NCBI GenBank assembly: GCA_021814145.1
Contig: JAKAIY010000013.1
Span: forward strand, 1-41,845
Origin: Chloroflexota bacterium
GTDB taxonomy: Bacteria; Chloroflexota; Ktedonobacteria; Ktedonobacterales; JADMIN01
Reading direction: 5' to 3'
Length of the DNA: 41,845 bases
Numbering within the stretch: position 1 is the first letter of the stretch; each line of letters starts with the position of its first letter. Both the position numbers and the translations under genes were made by a program. Under the pieces are notes generated by a model. That model was not told the origin of the DNA, did no database searches, and was given only the letters and a program-made list of their open reading frames with translations. Below, piece after piece: positions 18,017 to 26,406 of this stretch.

Positions 18017-19402
18017 TCACGACATCCCCGTGCCTGTGCTGGGCTGGTTGAATGAAGGCGACGAGTAGAAGCCGCCGTTGCCGGATGAGCTGGACGAGCT
18101 CGACGATCCGAATGAGCCGGAGGAGCTGGACGAGCTGGAGGAGTTAGAGGAGCTTGATGAGCCGGACGCGCTTACATTGTGGCTGGTCATGCCCCAGACG
18201 TTGATAAACACTGTCGCGGTTGCGGCGACGAGCGCCACGCGCAGCGCGGTCCTTGCGCTGGCGTGCCGCTCGCGCGCCGCGATGGGCGCGTGGGCGCCCT
18301 TGCCGCCCGCCGAGGCCAGCGTCACATCGCCGGCCGGCTGCGCCACGCAGGCGAGGACGTAGCCCGACGAGCGCTCGCGCCCGGTCAGCGGGCCGCCTTC
18401 GTCACCGCGCGTCTTGCCGGAGAGCTTGCGCAGCGCGCAGGTCCCGCAGGCGCCCGCGCGGCAGCTAAACTCGGGCCGGTAGCCGTAACGCTCCAGCGTC
18501 TCCAGCAGCGACTCGCCGGGGCGCGCGTCCAGCGTCCTGCCGGTATCGGCCAGACGGATGCGCGCCGCCGTGCCTTTGCCCACCGCCGTGCGCAGGGACG
18601 GGCTGGCGAACGCCTCGACGTGCGTGAATTGCGCCGGGACTCCCGCGCGCTCCGCCTCGGCCACTATCGCGCGCCGCAGTCCTTCGGGGCCGCAGACGTA
18701 CCAATGGGCGCGCGCGGCGTGAGGGCCAGCCGACATGGCGATGTGCTCCGGGTGAATGCGCTGCCCGGCGGAGCTGGCGTAGTGATACTGGGTGAGCCAC
18801 GTCCGCTGTGGGTTCAGCGCGACGAGCTGGCGCGCGTAGATCGCCTCGGCGTGGCTGCGGTAGGCGTAGTGCAGCGTCACATGGGGACGGCGGCTGGCGG
18901 GCAGGGACGCCAGCGCGCGCAGCATGCCGTAGATTGGCGTAATGCCGCTGCCGCCCGCGACAAAGACCAGTCCGCCGGGCGCGCTCGCCGGATCAGCGGG
19001 CAAGGTGAAGTTCCCCTGCGGCGCGCTAACGCTCAGCAGCATGCCAGGCTTCGCGGTGTCGTTCAGGTAGTTCGAGATGCGCCCACCGGGCTGCCGCTTG
19101 ATGGTGATCTCCCACGGCTTGTCAGTCTTGCCGTCGCCGCAGAGCGAGTAGGAGCGGTAGAGCGTCTCACCGCCCATGCTGAAGCCCAGCGTGATGAACT
19201 GGCCGGGGTGGTAGGGCGCGGGCGCGCGGGTCGTTCCTGGCTCCGCGAGCCGCAAGGTAACGGCGTTCGCGGCGGCGGGAATGACCTCGATCACCTGTAC
19301 AGTGATTGTTCCTGGGCGCGCGGCGGGCTTTGCGGCGGGCGCGGCGGGGCGCGCCGCGGGCATGGGCCACGGAGCCGTCGCGGCATTCCTAGCGCTGACC
19401 AT
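18017..19402 (-). CDS. FAD/NAD(P)-binding oxidoreductase with [2Fe-2S] ferredoxin domain, C-terminal TM helix and poly-Ser tail
   Basis: RSYSLCGDG (FAD), VAGGSGITPIYGMLRAL (NAD), FSCRAGACGTCALRKLSG...C ([2Fe-2S]), then TALRVALVAATATVFINVWGMTS and SASGSSSSSNSSSSSSSSGSFGSSSSSSSSGNGGFYSSPSFNQPSTGTGMS. Confidence 0.9.
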   Translation of the reverse strand: MVSARNAATAPWPMPAARPAAPAAKPAARPGTITVQVIEVIPAAANAVTLRLAEPGTTRAPAPYHPGQFITLGFSMGGETLYRSYSLCGDGKTDKPWEITIKRQPGGRISNYLNDTAKPGMLLSVSAPQGNFTLPADPASAPGGLVFVAGGSGITPIYGMLRALASLPASRRPHVTLHYAYRSHAEAIYARQLVALNPQRTWLTQYHYASSAGQRIHPEHIAMSAGPHAARAHWYVCGPEGLRRAIVAEAERAGVPAQFTHVEAFASPSLRTAVGKGTAARIRLADTGRTLDARPGESLLETLERYGYRPEFSCRAGACGTCALRKLSGKTRGDEGGPLTGRERSSGYVLACVAQPAGDVTLASAGGKGAHAPIAARERHASARTALRVALVAATATVFINVWGMTSHNVSASGSSSSSNSSSSSSSSGSFGSSSSSSSSGNGGFYSSPSFNQPSTGTGMS

Positions 19403-19872
19403 CTGTGTGTCTACTTTCCATCATCATGATCATCACAGCTTCCCGTTCTCCTCGTTTCCATTCCACCGGCGGCGAGCGGGTCAGCGTTGATCTGTTCTCC
19501 GTTCAGGACGCCTCATGCGTCGCGCGCTTCATTGCGCATCCCGTTTTCGACAACCTTAGCATGACGCCCCGTCATTGGAGCGCAATTGAAGCTTTATGAG
19601 TGATTCCACATGTTTGCAGAGTGGAAGGTTTCTTATCCAGCGCTCAGGATACGCGCTGTTTTCCACGATAGCGCGCGACGCGGCGAAGCCAGGAAACGCC
19701 TGCGGGCGCGGCTGAAGACCTGGCGGCCACAAATCCCCTTGCGCGCGCTGGAAATCGCCGGGGGAGTTTGCGAAAACCTGCTCGATTTTCCGCGCATGGG
19801 CCGGAGACCCGGACAATTCACAATTCCCAGCCAGCATGACCGCTGAGGTTGAATTGAAGCGCTGTCCTTGTG

Positions 19873-20424
19873 TTACTCGTGCGGCGCCATCCTGGCGGGC
19901 GAGGGCGCATCGTCGGGGAGCAGGGTGTACATGCTGAGGTAGAAGCGGCGGATATAGGGCGGGACGAGGCGCAGGTCAGCCATCATGCCGCTGGCCATGC
20001 CGGCGTACATCTCCCAGTCGTTGCGCTCCACCAGCATGCCTGCCCAGCCCTGCGCCGGGATGCCGTGGATGTAGCCATAGGCCAGGTCGCGCAGGCGGCG
20101 GTAGCGCGGGTCGCGCTCCTCGGAGAGCGCGATGGTCGCCTCCATCAGCGCCTCCTCCTGGCCGATGCGGCGCTCGTGCCACCAGGCGTGGGCCAGCTCG
20201 TGGATCGCCGCCTCGTACTGCGCGGTAAAGAGATAGACCTTGTTCTCTTCCGGAATCCAGTAGCCGCCGCCGCGCGTGGACGCCAGGTCGGCCACCTCGA
20301 AGTCTATCTCCGCGCTGAGCCACGCGCGGGCGTCCAGCGTGTAGGGAAAGCGCGTCAGCACATCATCGCGGAAAGCCGCCACAGCGGGGTTGGTATGCGC
20401 CGAGATGGCGCTGTAGGCTGGCAT
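19873..20424 (-). CDS. HExxH zinc-metallopeptidase-like hypothetical protein
   Basis: VYLFTAQYEAAIHELAHAWWHERRIGQEEALMEATIALSEERDPRYRRL; HELAH motif. Confidence 0.7.
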   Translation of the reverse strand: MPAYSAISAHTNPAVAAFRDDVLTRFPYTLDARAWLSAEIDFEVADLASTRGGGYWIPEENKVYLFTAQYEAAIHELAHAWWHERRIGQEEALMEATIALSEERDPRYRRLRDLAYGYIHGIPAQGWAGMLVERNDWEMYAGMASGMMADLRLVPPYIRRFYLSMYTLLPDDAPSPARMAPHE

Positions 20425-20442
20425 GGGCAACGCTCCTCGCTC

Positions 20443-20482
20443 CCCCTCTCCTCCACCGAGGAGAGGGGCCAGGGGGTGAGGT
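20443..20482. repeat. Dispersed-repeat-like palindrome (CCCCTCTCCTC cacc GAGGAGAGGGG + CCAGGGGGTGAGGT)
   Basis: 11-bp inverted repeat at 20443-20453/20458-20468 followed by ccagggggtgaggt; resembles the recurring 'CCCTCACCCCCTGGCCCCTCTCC' intergenic motif seen in many bacterial genomes. Confidence 0.6.
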
Positions 20483-22044
20483 CACCCCGCTGCGGACCAG
20501 TCCTTCAGCAGGGCCTGGGCGGCGTTGTGGCCGGGCGCGCCCATCACGCCGCCGCCGGGATGGCTGCCGGAGCCGCAGAGGTACAGGCCGGAGACGGGCG
20601 TGCGATAGCGGGCGACCTCGGGCGCGGGGCGCAGCGAGAAGAGCTGGTCGGGCGTGATCTCGCCCTGGAAGATGTTGCCGTTGGGCAGGCCGTAGCGCGC
20701 CTCGATGTCCACCGGGCTGAGCGCCTGGCGGTCAATCACCGCGCCGGCGAAGTTGGGGGCGAAGCGCGTCATCGTCGCGATGATGCGGTCGGCCATCTCA
20801 TCGCGTGTCGCGTCGTTCCACTCGCGGCCCTTCAGGTGGTAGGGCGCGTACTGGCAGAACATCGAGATGGTGTGCGTTCCTGGCGGCGCCACGGTTGGGT
20901 CCGTGCTGGACTGCATGTAGGCCTCGATCCACGGCTCGCGCGAGAGCTCGCCGCGCTGCGCGTCCTCGTAGGCGTTCTGTACCCAGTCGGGCGTCGGGCT
21001 GATCTCGCAGGAGCCGAAGTGCTGCAAGGCTGGCTCCGTGCCGGGGACGCTGGTGAAGTTGGGCAGCTCGCGCAGGGCGATGTTGAGCTTGAAGGTGGCG
21101 CTCTCGGTCCTGAACTGGCCAATGCGGCGCAGGAAGCCGCTATCCAGCCCGGCGCCATCACAGAAGCGCAGGAACGTCGTCTTGGGGTCCACATTCGAGA
21201 GGACCGCGCCCGCGCGCAACTCCTCGCCATTTTCCAGCCGCACGCCTTCGACGCGCCCGTTGTGGATCAGCAGCCGCCCGACGCGCGCGTTGAGGCGTAT
21301 CTCGACGCCGTGGGCCTCAGCGGATGCCGCCATCGCGAAGCTGATGCGTCCCATGCCGCCGCGCACATAGCCCCACATGCCCTTCTCGCCGTTGACCTCG
21401 CCGAACATGTGATGCCACATCACATAGACCGAGCCGGGCGTCTTGGGGCCGATGAACGTTCCGATCACCCCCTGCCCGGCGAAGGCGGCGCGCATGTAGT
21501 CCGACTCGAAGTAGTCGGCCAGCATGTCGTAGAGCGAGCCGAACATCAGGCGGCGGTAGATCTCCTCGTCCTCGCCCTTGAAGCGTCCCGCCAGCTCAGC
21601 CACCGAGGGTGGCTCCTCCAGCAGGATCGGGTTCAGAATCTCGGAAGCGCGGTCGAAGAACTCCAGGAACTTCGGGTACATCTCGGCGTCATGCGGCGAG
21701 AGACGGCGGATTTCCTCGACGGTCTTCTCGGTGCTGGCGCGGAAGAAGAGATGCTCGCCATCGAGGAAGGGGCAGAACATCTGCGGGTCTTTGACGTAGG
21801 CGTCGAAGCCATATTTGTGCAGCTCCAGGTCGCGGATGATCTCGGGCCGCAGCAGGCTGACGACGTAGGCGCAGGGTGACATGGTAAAGCCGGGGAACGG
21901 CTCCTCCAGCGTGCAGGCCCCGCCGACACGGTCGCGCTGCTCCAGCACCAGCACGCGCTTGCCCGCCCGCGCCAGATAGCCTGCGGCGACCAAGCCGTTA
22001 TGCCCCGCGCCGATGATGATCGCGTCCCACTGTTCAGCCGCCAT
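20482..22044 (-). CDS. NAD(P)/FAD-dependent oxidoreductase (PYROXD2/phytoene dehydrogenase-like)
   Basis: MAAEQWDAIIIGAGHNGLVAAGYLARAGKRVLVLEQRDRVGGACTLEEPFPGFTMSPCAYVVSLLRPEIIRDLELHKYG...; C-terminal PVSGLYLCGSGSHPGGGVMGAPGHNAA. Confidence 0.92.
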   Translation of the reverse strand: MAAEQWDAIIIGAGHNGLVAAGYLARAGKRVLVLEQRDRVGGACTLEEPFPGFTMSPCAYVVSLLRPEIIRDLELHKYGFDAYVKDPQMFCPFLDGEHLFFRASTEKTVEEIRRLSPHDAEMYPKFLEFFDRASEILNPILLEEPPSVAELAGRFKGEDEEIYRRLMFGSLYDMLADYFESDYMRAAFAGQGVIGTFIGPKTPGSVYVMWHHMFGEVNGEKGMWGYVRGGMGRISFAMAASAEAHGVEIRLNARVGRLLIHNGRVEGVRLENGEELRAGAVLSNVDPKTTFLRFCDGAGLDSGFLRRIGQFRTESATFKLNIALRELPNFTSVPGTEPALQHFGSCEISPTPDWVQNAYEDAQRGELSREPWIEAYMQSSTDPTVAPPGTHTISMFCQYAPYHLKGREWNDATRDEMADRIIATMTRFAPNFAGAVIDRQALSPVDIEARYGLPNGNIFQGEITPDQLFSLRPAPEVARYRTPVSGLYLCGSGSHPGGGVMGAPGHNAAQALLKDWSAAG

Positions 22045-22368
22045 AGCCGCTTCGCTCCCTTCCGTCAGACCTTCGCGCCGCTGCGTCGCGCACGCTGGGA
22101 GCATTCTACGATGCAAAAGACCCTGGCTGCGACATCGTCATGGCGGCGGCGGAGCGCTGGGCCGCTCAGACAGCTTGTATTCCCAGGCCATCCAGACCTG
22201 TGGACGGCTCACCTGCCCTGGGAGCCGCCGGGTCCGCGCCGCCCGCATGGCGCGCTGTGATTGTGACGCCGGGCCGCAAGGATGATAGCGCGGTGTGATG
22301 AGGATATGCGCTTGATACAAGCAAGCGCCCCATCTGCGCCGTGAGGCGTGGGGGCAAGGAGGCGTGTC

Positions 22369-24078
22369 ATGCATCGAATACGCAATTCAAGGAAAGCCAG
22401 CCTCCTGGCGCGACTGACCACCGCGCTCGCGCTGGTCGCGATGTTGGGCCTGGGCCTGGCCGCAGCCGCGCCGTCCGCGAAAGCCACGACGGCGGCGACA
22501 GCCGCGCCCGCGATCACCGGGCCTTTCAATCTCATCACCAAGAGCGTCCTGAGCGACACCAGTATTGACGGGCCTGCGCTGGCGGGCCTGACGACCGGGC
22601 GGACGCGCGCCGCCATCGCCTGGACCGGGACCGACCAGGAGCGGCGCCTGAACGTGATGATTAGCGAGACGGGCTCCGGCTTCTATTCGAAACGCACCCT
22701 CAGCGAGACGGCGCGTTACGGCCCCGCGATAACGATGATCCCCGACGACAAGGTCGCCATCGCCTGGGTCGGCACAGACAGCGCGCGCACGCTCAATGTG
22801 CTCTATAACGTCTACGGAGCGCCGCGCAAGCTCATTCTGTGGGGCGAGACGAGCTCGATGGCGCCCGCGCTGACCTATGAGAACGGCCAGCTCTATCTTG
22901 CCTGGACAGGCGATGACGCGGGGCGCCGCCCGAATGTGCTGGCCATCACCATCGGCGCGACAGGCTTGAGCGTGGGGGCGAAGACGACGCTCTGGCAGTT
23001 CAGCAGTGGCGCGGCGCCCAGCCTCTCGCCAGGCTTGAACCATGCGGGGCTGATCCTGAGCTGGAGCCAGGCGGGAACAGGTGTGATCAGCTTCGCCACC
23101 TCGCCGGACGGCAAGACGTGGCCCGCCACGGCGAGCACGCTGCCGGAAACCACCGCCAGCGCGCCGCACATGGCGTCATTCGTCGCCAGCGACATGCCGC
23201 AGACCTATCTAGCGTGGACGGGCACGAACGCGGCCCATTCGCTGAATCTCCGGTACACGACCAGCTATCCGAGCTGGCCCGCGACAGGCGCGAAATCCAT
23301 CCTGGATGACACGGCGCTTGGCGGGCCGCAGATCGCCTATATCGGCGGGCCACAGGCGCTGCTGCTGGCGTGGACAGGCACGGATGAGGCGCATCACCTG
23401 AATATCGCGGTGGTGACGCCGACTTCGGCCTGTATCGCGCCGCCAGGGGTTACGCCGGTGTCGTCGCAGTTGATCGTGTATGGCAATGCCAGCCGCAAAC
23501 AGGTGTCGCTGACGTTCGACGCTGGCGGCTCTGATGGCGCGCAGGCGGCCAAGCTGCTCGACATTCTGGCCAGCTATAACGTCAAGTCCACCTGGTTCAT
23601 CATGGGCGCGTGGGGCCAGGAGAACCGCTCCACGTTCCAGCGCGTCGTCGCGAGCGGCCATGAGCTGGGGAATCACACGCTTGACCACCCTGACCTGACC
23701 AATCCTCCACGCAGCGATGAGTTCATCTGCTACGAGCTGGGCATGACGGAGCAGATCGCCAAGGAGATCAGTGGCAAGAGCACGCGGCCATTCTTCCGGC
23801 CACCGTTTGGCGCCTACAACACGCAGGTGTTGAACGACGCCGCGAAGCTGGGCTTCCGCACCGTGTACTGGAGCATTGACACGATTGACTGGGACCCCAA
23901 CACAACGGCGGACCAGATCGTCAGCCGTGTGCTGAACAGCCCGAACCTGAAGAACGGAGCGATCATCCTGATGCATGCCGGCAGCCTGCATGAGCCGGAG
24001 GCGCTGCCCAGAGTGATCGAAGGACTGCGCGCGAAGGGATACGAGATCGTGCCGCTGAGCCAGCTTATCGCCCCATAA
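22369..24078 (+). CDS. Secreted polysaccharide deacetylase (NodB domain) with N-terminal propeller-like repeats
   Basis: Signal peptide-like MHRIRNSRKASLLARLTTALALVAMLGLGLAAAAPSAKA; repeated AWTGTDxxRxLNV; NodB motifs LTFDAG, GHELGNHTLDHPDL, RPPFGAYN, ILMHAG. Confidence 0.92.
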   Translation: MHRIRNSRKASLLARLTTALALVAMLGLGLAAAAPSAKATTAATAAPAITGPFNLITKSVLSDTSIDGPALAGLTTGRTRAAIAWTGTDQERRLNVMISETGSGFYSKRTLSETARYGPAITMIPDDKVAIAWVGTDSARTLNVLYNVYGAPRKLILWGETSSMAPALTYENGQLYLAWTGDDAGRRPNVLAITIGATGLSVGAKTTLWQFSSGAAPSLSPGLNHAGLILSWSQAGTGVISFATSPDGKTWPATASTLPETTASAPHMASFVASDMPQTYLAWTGTNAAHSLNLRYTTSYPSWPATGAKSILDDTALGGPQIAYIGGPQALLLAWTGTDEAHHLNIAVVTPTSACIAPPGVTPVSSQLIVYGNASRKQVSLTFDAGGSDGAQAAKLLDILASYNVKSTWFIMGAWGQENRSTFQRVVASGHELGNHTLDHPDLTNPPRSDEFICYELGMTEQIAKEISGKSTRPFFRPPFGAYNTQVLNDAAKLGFRTVYWSIDTIDWDPNTTADQIVSRVLNSPNLKNGAIILMHAGSLHEPEALPRVIEGLRAKGYEIVPLSQLIAP

Positions 24079-24121
24079 GGGAAAGCGGGCGCTCGCTTGA
24101 CGCTCCCAGCGCCAGTTGACA

Positions 24122-24160
24122 CCGGCGCCAGGCCCTACAATAGCCGGGGCCTGGCGCCGG
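24122..24160. promoter_or_regulatory. Perfect 14-bp inverted repeat overlapping promoter-like hexamers
   Basis: CCGGCGCCAGGCCC (24122-24135) / GGGCCTGGCGCCGG (24147-24160); TTGACA at 24116-24121, TACAAT at 24136-24141. Confidence 0.6.
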
Positions 24161-24414
24161 CGCTTGCGCATTTTCCGAATCTCCCCCACGCGGCGGCATA
24201 CCATCTCTTTCGCCAGTTGGCGGATAGGGCGCACGGGTCAGCCGCAAGGCTGGGCATGCGCCATGGATGCGCCCTGTTTCTGGCCTGTGAACGCCATACA
24301 AATTTGACGGCGATTTTCCCGGCATTGGGTGGAAGTGGCCATACGTGCGGTGAAGAGTTCGCTGGTACGGGATATGCGCGAAGAATTAAAGAACAAACAC
24401 ATTGGAGGAGAGCG

Positions 24415-25920
24415 ATGAGCGACATACCACGTGTTCTGGTCACGGGCGCCACAGGCTATGTGGGCGGGAGGCTGGCGCCGCGCCTTCTGGAGGCGGGCTA
24501 TCGCGTGCGGGTTCTGGCGCGCGATCCGCGCCGGCTCCAGGGCTGCCCCTGGTTGGGGCAGGTCGAAGTAGCTCAGGGCGATATATTTGATCCCGCTTCC
24601 CTGAGCGCCGCCCTGGCTGGTGTTGATGTCGCGTATTACCTGGTCCACAGCATGCTGGGGGGCGCCAGCTTCCACCAGCGCGATCTCGTCGCCGCCCGCC
24701 GCTTCGGTCATGCGGCGAAAGCGGCGGGCGTGGGCCGTATCATCTATCTCGGCGGCCTGGGCGACCCCACAGCGGATCTGTCGGCGCATCTGCGCTCGCG
24801 CCAGCAGACGGGCCAGGCCCTCCGCGAGGCGGGCGTGCCGGTGACGGAGTTTCGCGCCGCCATCATCGTCGGCGCTGGCAGCGTGTCCTTTGAGATGATC
24901 CGCTACCTGACGGAGCGCCTGCCGGTCATGATCTGCCCCCGCTGGACCTATACGCGCGTGCAGCCGATCGCCATCCGCGATGTGCTGGACTATCTGGTGG
25001 CGGCGATCGCGGTTCCGGCCAGCGCTGGACAGATCATCGAGATCGGCGGGGCGGATATTCTCACCTACGGAGACATGATGCAGGGCTATGCGCGCGCGCG
25101 TGGGTTGCGCCGCTGGCTCGTGCCTGTGCCTGTGCTTTCACCGCGCCTCTCCTCATACTGGGTGCACTGGGTGACGCCTATCCCGGCGCAAATCGCCCGC
25201 CCGCTCATTGATGGCCTGCGCAACGAGGTCATCGTGCGCACGCCGCTGGCGAAAACCCTCTTTCCCGCCATTCATCCCCTCGACTACCAGACAGCGATAG
25301 ACCAGGCCCTGGCCCAGCTGCGCAGCGGAGAGGTCGAGACGATGTGGAGCGATGCGCTGGTCACGAGCCAGGGCGATATTCCCCCAGTGGAGCTGAGCAC
25401 GCGCGAGGGCATGATAGTTGAGCGGCGGCAGCGTCGCGTGGCGGCCTCAGCCAGCGAGGTCTTCCGCACGTTTACGGGCCTTGGCGGGCGCCGTGGCTGG
25501 CTCTACGCCAACTGGCTCTGGGAGTTGCGCGGCGCGCTGGACCGTCTGATAGGGGGCGTGGGATTGCGCCGTGGGCGCCGTCATCCCGATGAAGTCCGCG
25601 TGGGTGACGCCGTTGATTTCTGGCGGGTGGAGCGGGTGGAACCGGACCGGCTGCTACGGCTGCGGGCCGAGATGAAGGTCCCCGGGGACGCATGGCTGCA
25701 ATTTGAGGTGGCGCCGGCGGCGCCTGGCCGGACGCTGCTGCGGCAATCAGCCTATTTCGCGCCTAAAGGGCTGCCCGGCCTGCTCTATTGGTACGCTCTT
25801 TATCCCGTTCACCGCGTGATCTTCTCCGGCCTCATCCAGCGGGTGGCGCGCCGGGCGGAAGCGCGCCATCGTCAACGCGTGAAGGGCGCCGCCGTACAAA
25901 AGCGCCTCACCACCGCGTAG
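24415..25920 (+). CDS. SDR/NAD(P)H-binding epimerase-like protein with C-terminal DUF2867-like domain
   Basis: MSDIPRVLVTGATGYVGGRLAPRLLEAGYRVRVLARDPRRLQ...YYLVHSMLGGASFHQRDLVAARRFGHAAKAAGVGRIIYLGGLGD; SD aggag upstream of the ATG. Confidence 0.88.
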   Translation: MSDIPRVLVTGATGYVGGRLAPRLLEAGYRVRVLARDPRRLQGCPWLGQVEVAQGDIFDPASLSAALAGVDVAYYLVHSMLGGASFHQRDLVAARRFGHAAKAAGVGRIIYLGGLGDPTADLSAHLRSRQQTGQALREAGVPVTEFRAAIIVGAGSVSFEMIRYLTERLPVMICPRWTYTRVQPIAIRDVLDYLVAAIAVPASAGQIIEIGGADILTYGDMMQGYARARGLRRWLVPVPVLSPRLSSYWVHWVTPIPAQIARPLIDGLRNEVIVRTPLAKTLFPAIHPLDYQTAIDQALAQLRSGEVETMWSDALVTSQGDIPPVELSTREGMIVERRQRRVAASASEVFRTFTGLGGRRGWLYANWLWELRGALDRLIGGVGLRRGRRHPDEVRVGDAVDFWRVERVEPDRLLRLRAEMKVPGDAWLQFEVAPAAPGRTLLRQSAYFAPKGLPGLLYWYALYPVHRVIFSGLIQRVARRAEARHRQRVKGAAVQKRLTTA

Positions 25921-25950
25921 GGAGCGGGCGTCCATCTCGCGCCACCCACA

Positions 25951-25985
25951 AGACATTGACAAACGTCTATGTCTTGCGCTATGCT
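25951..25985 (+). promoter_or_regulatory. arsR promoter (TTGACA-N18-TATGCT) with overlapping AGACAT-N12-ATGTCT dyad
   Basis: TTGACA 25956-25961; TATGCT 25980-25985; AGACAT 25951-25956 and ATGTCT 25969-25974. Confidence 0.65.
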
Positions 25986-25991
25986 CTGGTC

Positions 25992-26354
25992 ATGGATACG
26001 ACGATTCTTTCCCAGCCACATTCCGACTCTGACCACGCCACGCCATGCTGTGGCGCTGTAGCGGTGGACTTCAGCCTGGACAGCGCGCATACCGCCGCGC
26101 TGGCTGACCGGCTGAAGGCGCTGGCTGATGCGACACGGCTACACATGCTGGACCTGTTCGCGGAGCACGCCCAGCCCCTGTGTGTGTGCGACATCACCAG
26201 TCAGTTCAACCTGCGCCAGCCGACGATCAGCCATCATCTCCGCATCCTGCGTGAGGCGGGGTTCATCAGCGGCGAGAAGCGGGGCGTATGGTCATATTAC
26301 TGGGTGACGGATGAGGGGAAGCGGGCGCTGTCCATGGTCAAGGCGCTGATGTAG
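25992..26354 (+). CDS. arsR: ArsR family transcriptional regulator
   Basis: DRLKALADATRLHMLDLFAEHAQPLCVCDITSQFNLRQPTISHHLRILREAGFISGEKRGVWSYYWVTDEGKRAL; contains the metalloid-type CVCD motif. Confidence 0.93.
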   Translation: MDTTILSQPHSDSDHATPCCGAVAVDFSLDSAHTAALADRLKALADATRLHMLDLFAEHAQPLCVCDITSQFNLRQPTISHHLRILREAGFISGEKRGVWSYYWVTDEGKRALSMVKALM

Positions 26355-26406
26355 CGTCTTTTTTTGGCCACCGTTCATAGACAATCTTCAATGAAAGGGC
26401 GCTATC

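Noticed and set aside
18078-18362. Acidic repeat protein DELDELDDPNEPEELDELEELEELDEPD on the plus strand
   Set aside because: Reverse-strand reading of the poly-Ser tail codons; no independent support.
16119-19402. Classifying the redox cluster as a complete Nqr/Rnf-type complex
   Set aside because: Only a ferric-reductase-like membrane protein, ApbE and one reductase are present; no Nqr or Rnf subunits are recognisable.
18179-19429. 416-aa plus-strand ORF antisense to the reductase
   Set aside because: Mirror ORF of a well-supported reductase; no domain recognised.
19556-19846. Small ORFs on both strands in the intergenic region
   Set aside because: Overlapping opposite-strand frames with no recognisable family and no SD; structural repeats there seem more notable.
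19870-21879. 669-aa plus-strand ORF
   Set aside because: Lies entirely antisense to the HELAH protein and PYROXD2-like oxidoreductase genes; composition is Arg/Ala/Val/His-rich mirror translation with no recognisable domain, a typical GC-rich artefact.
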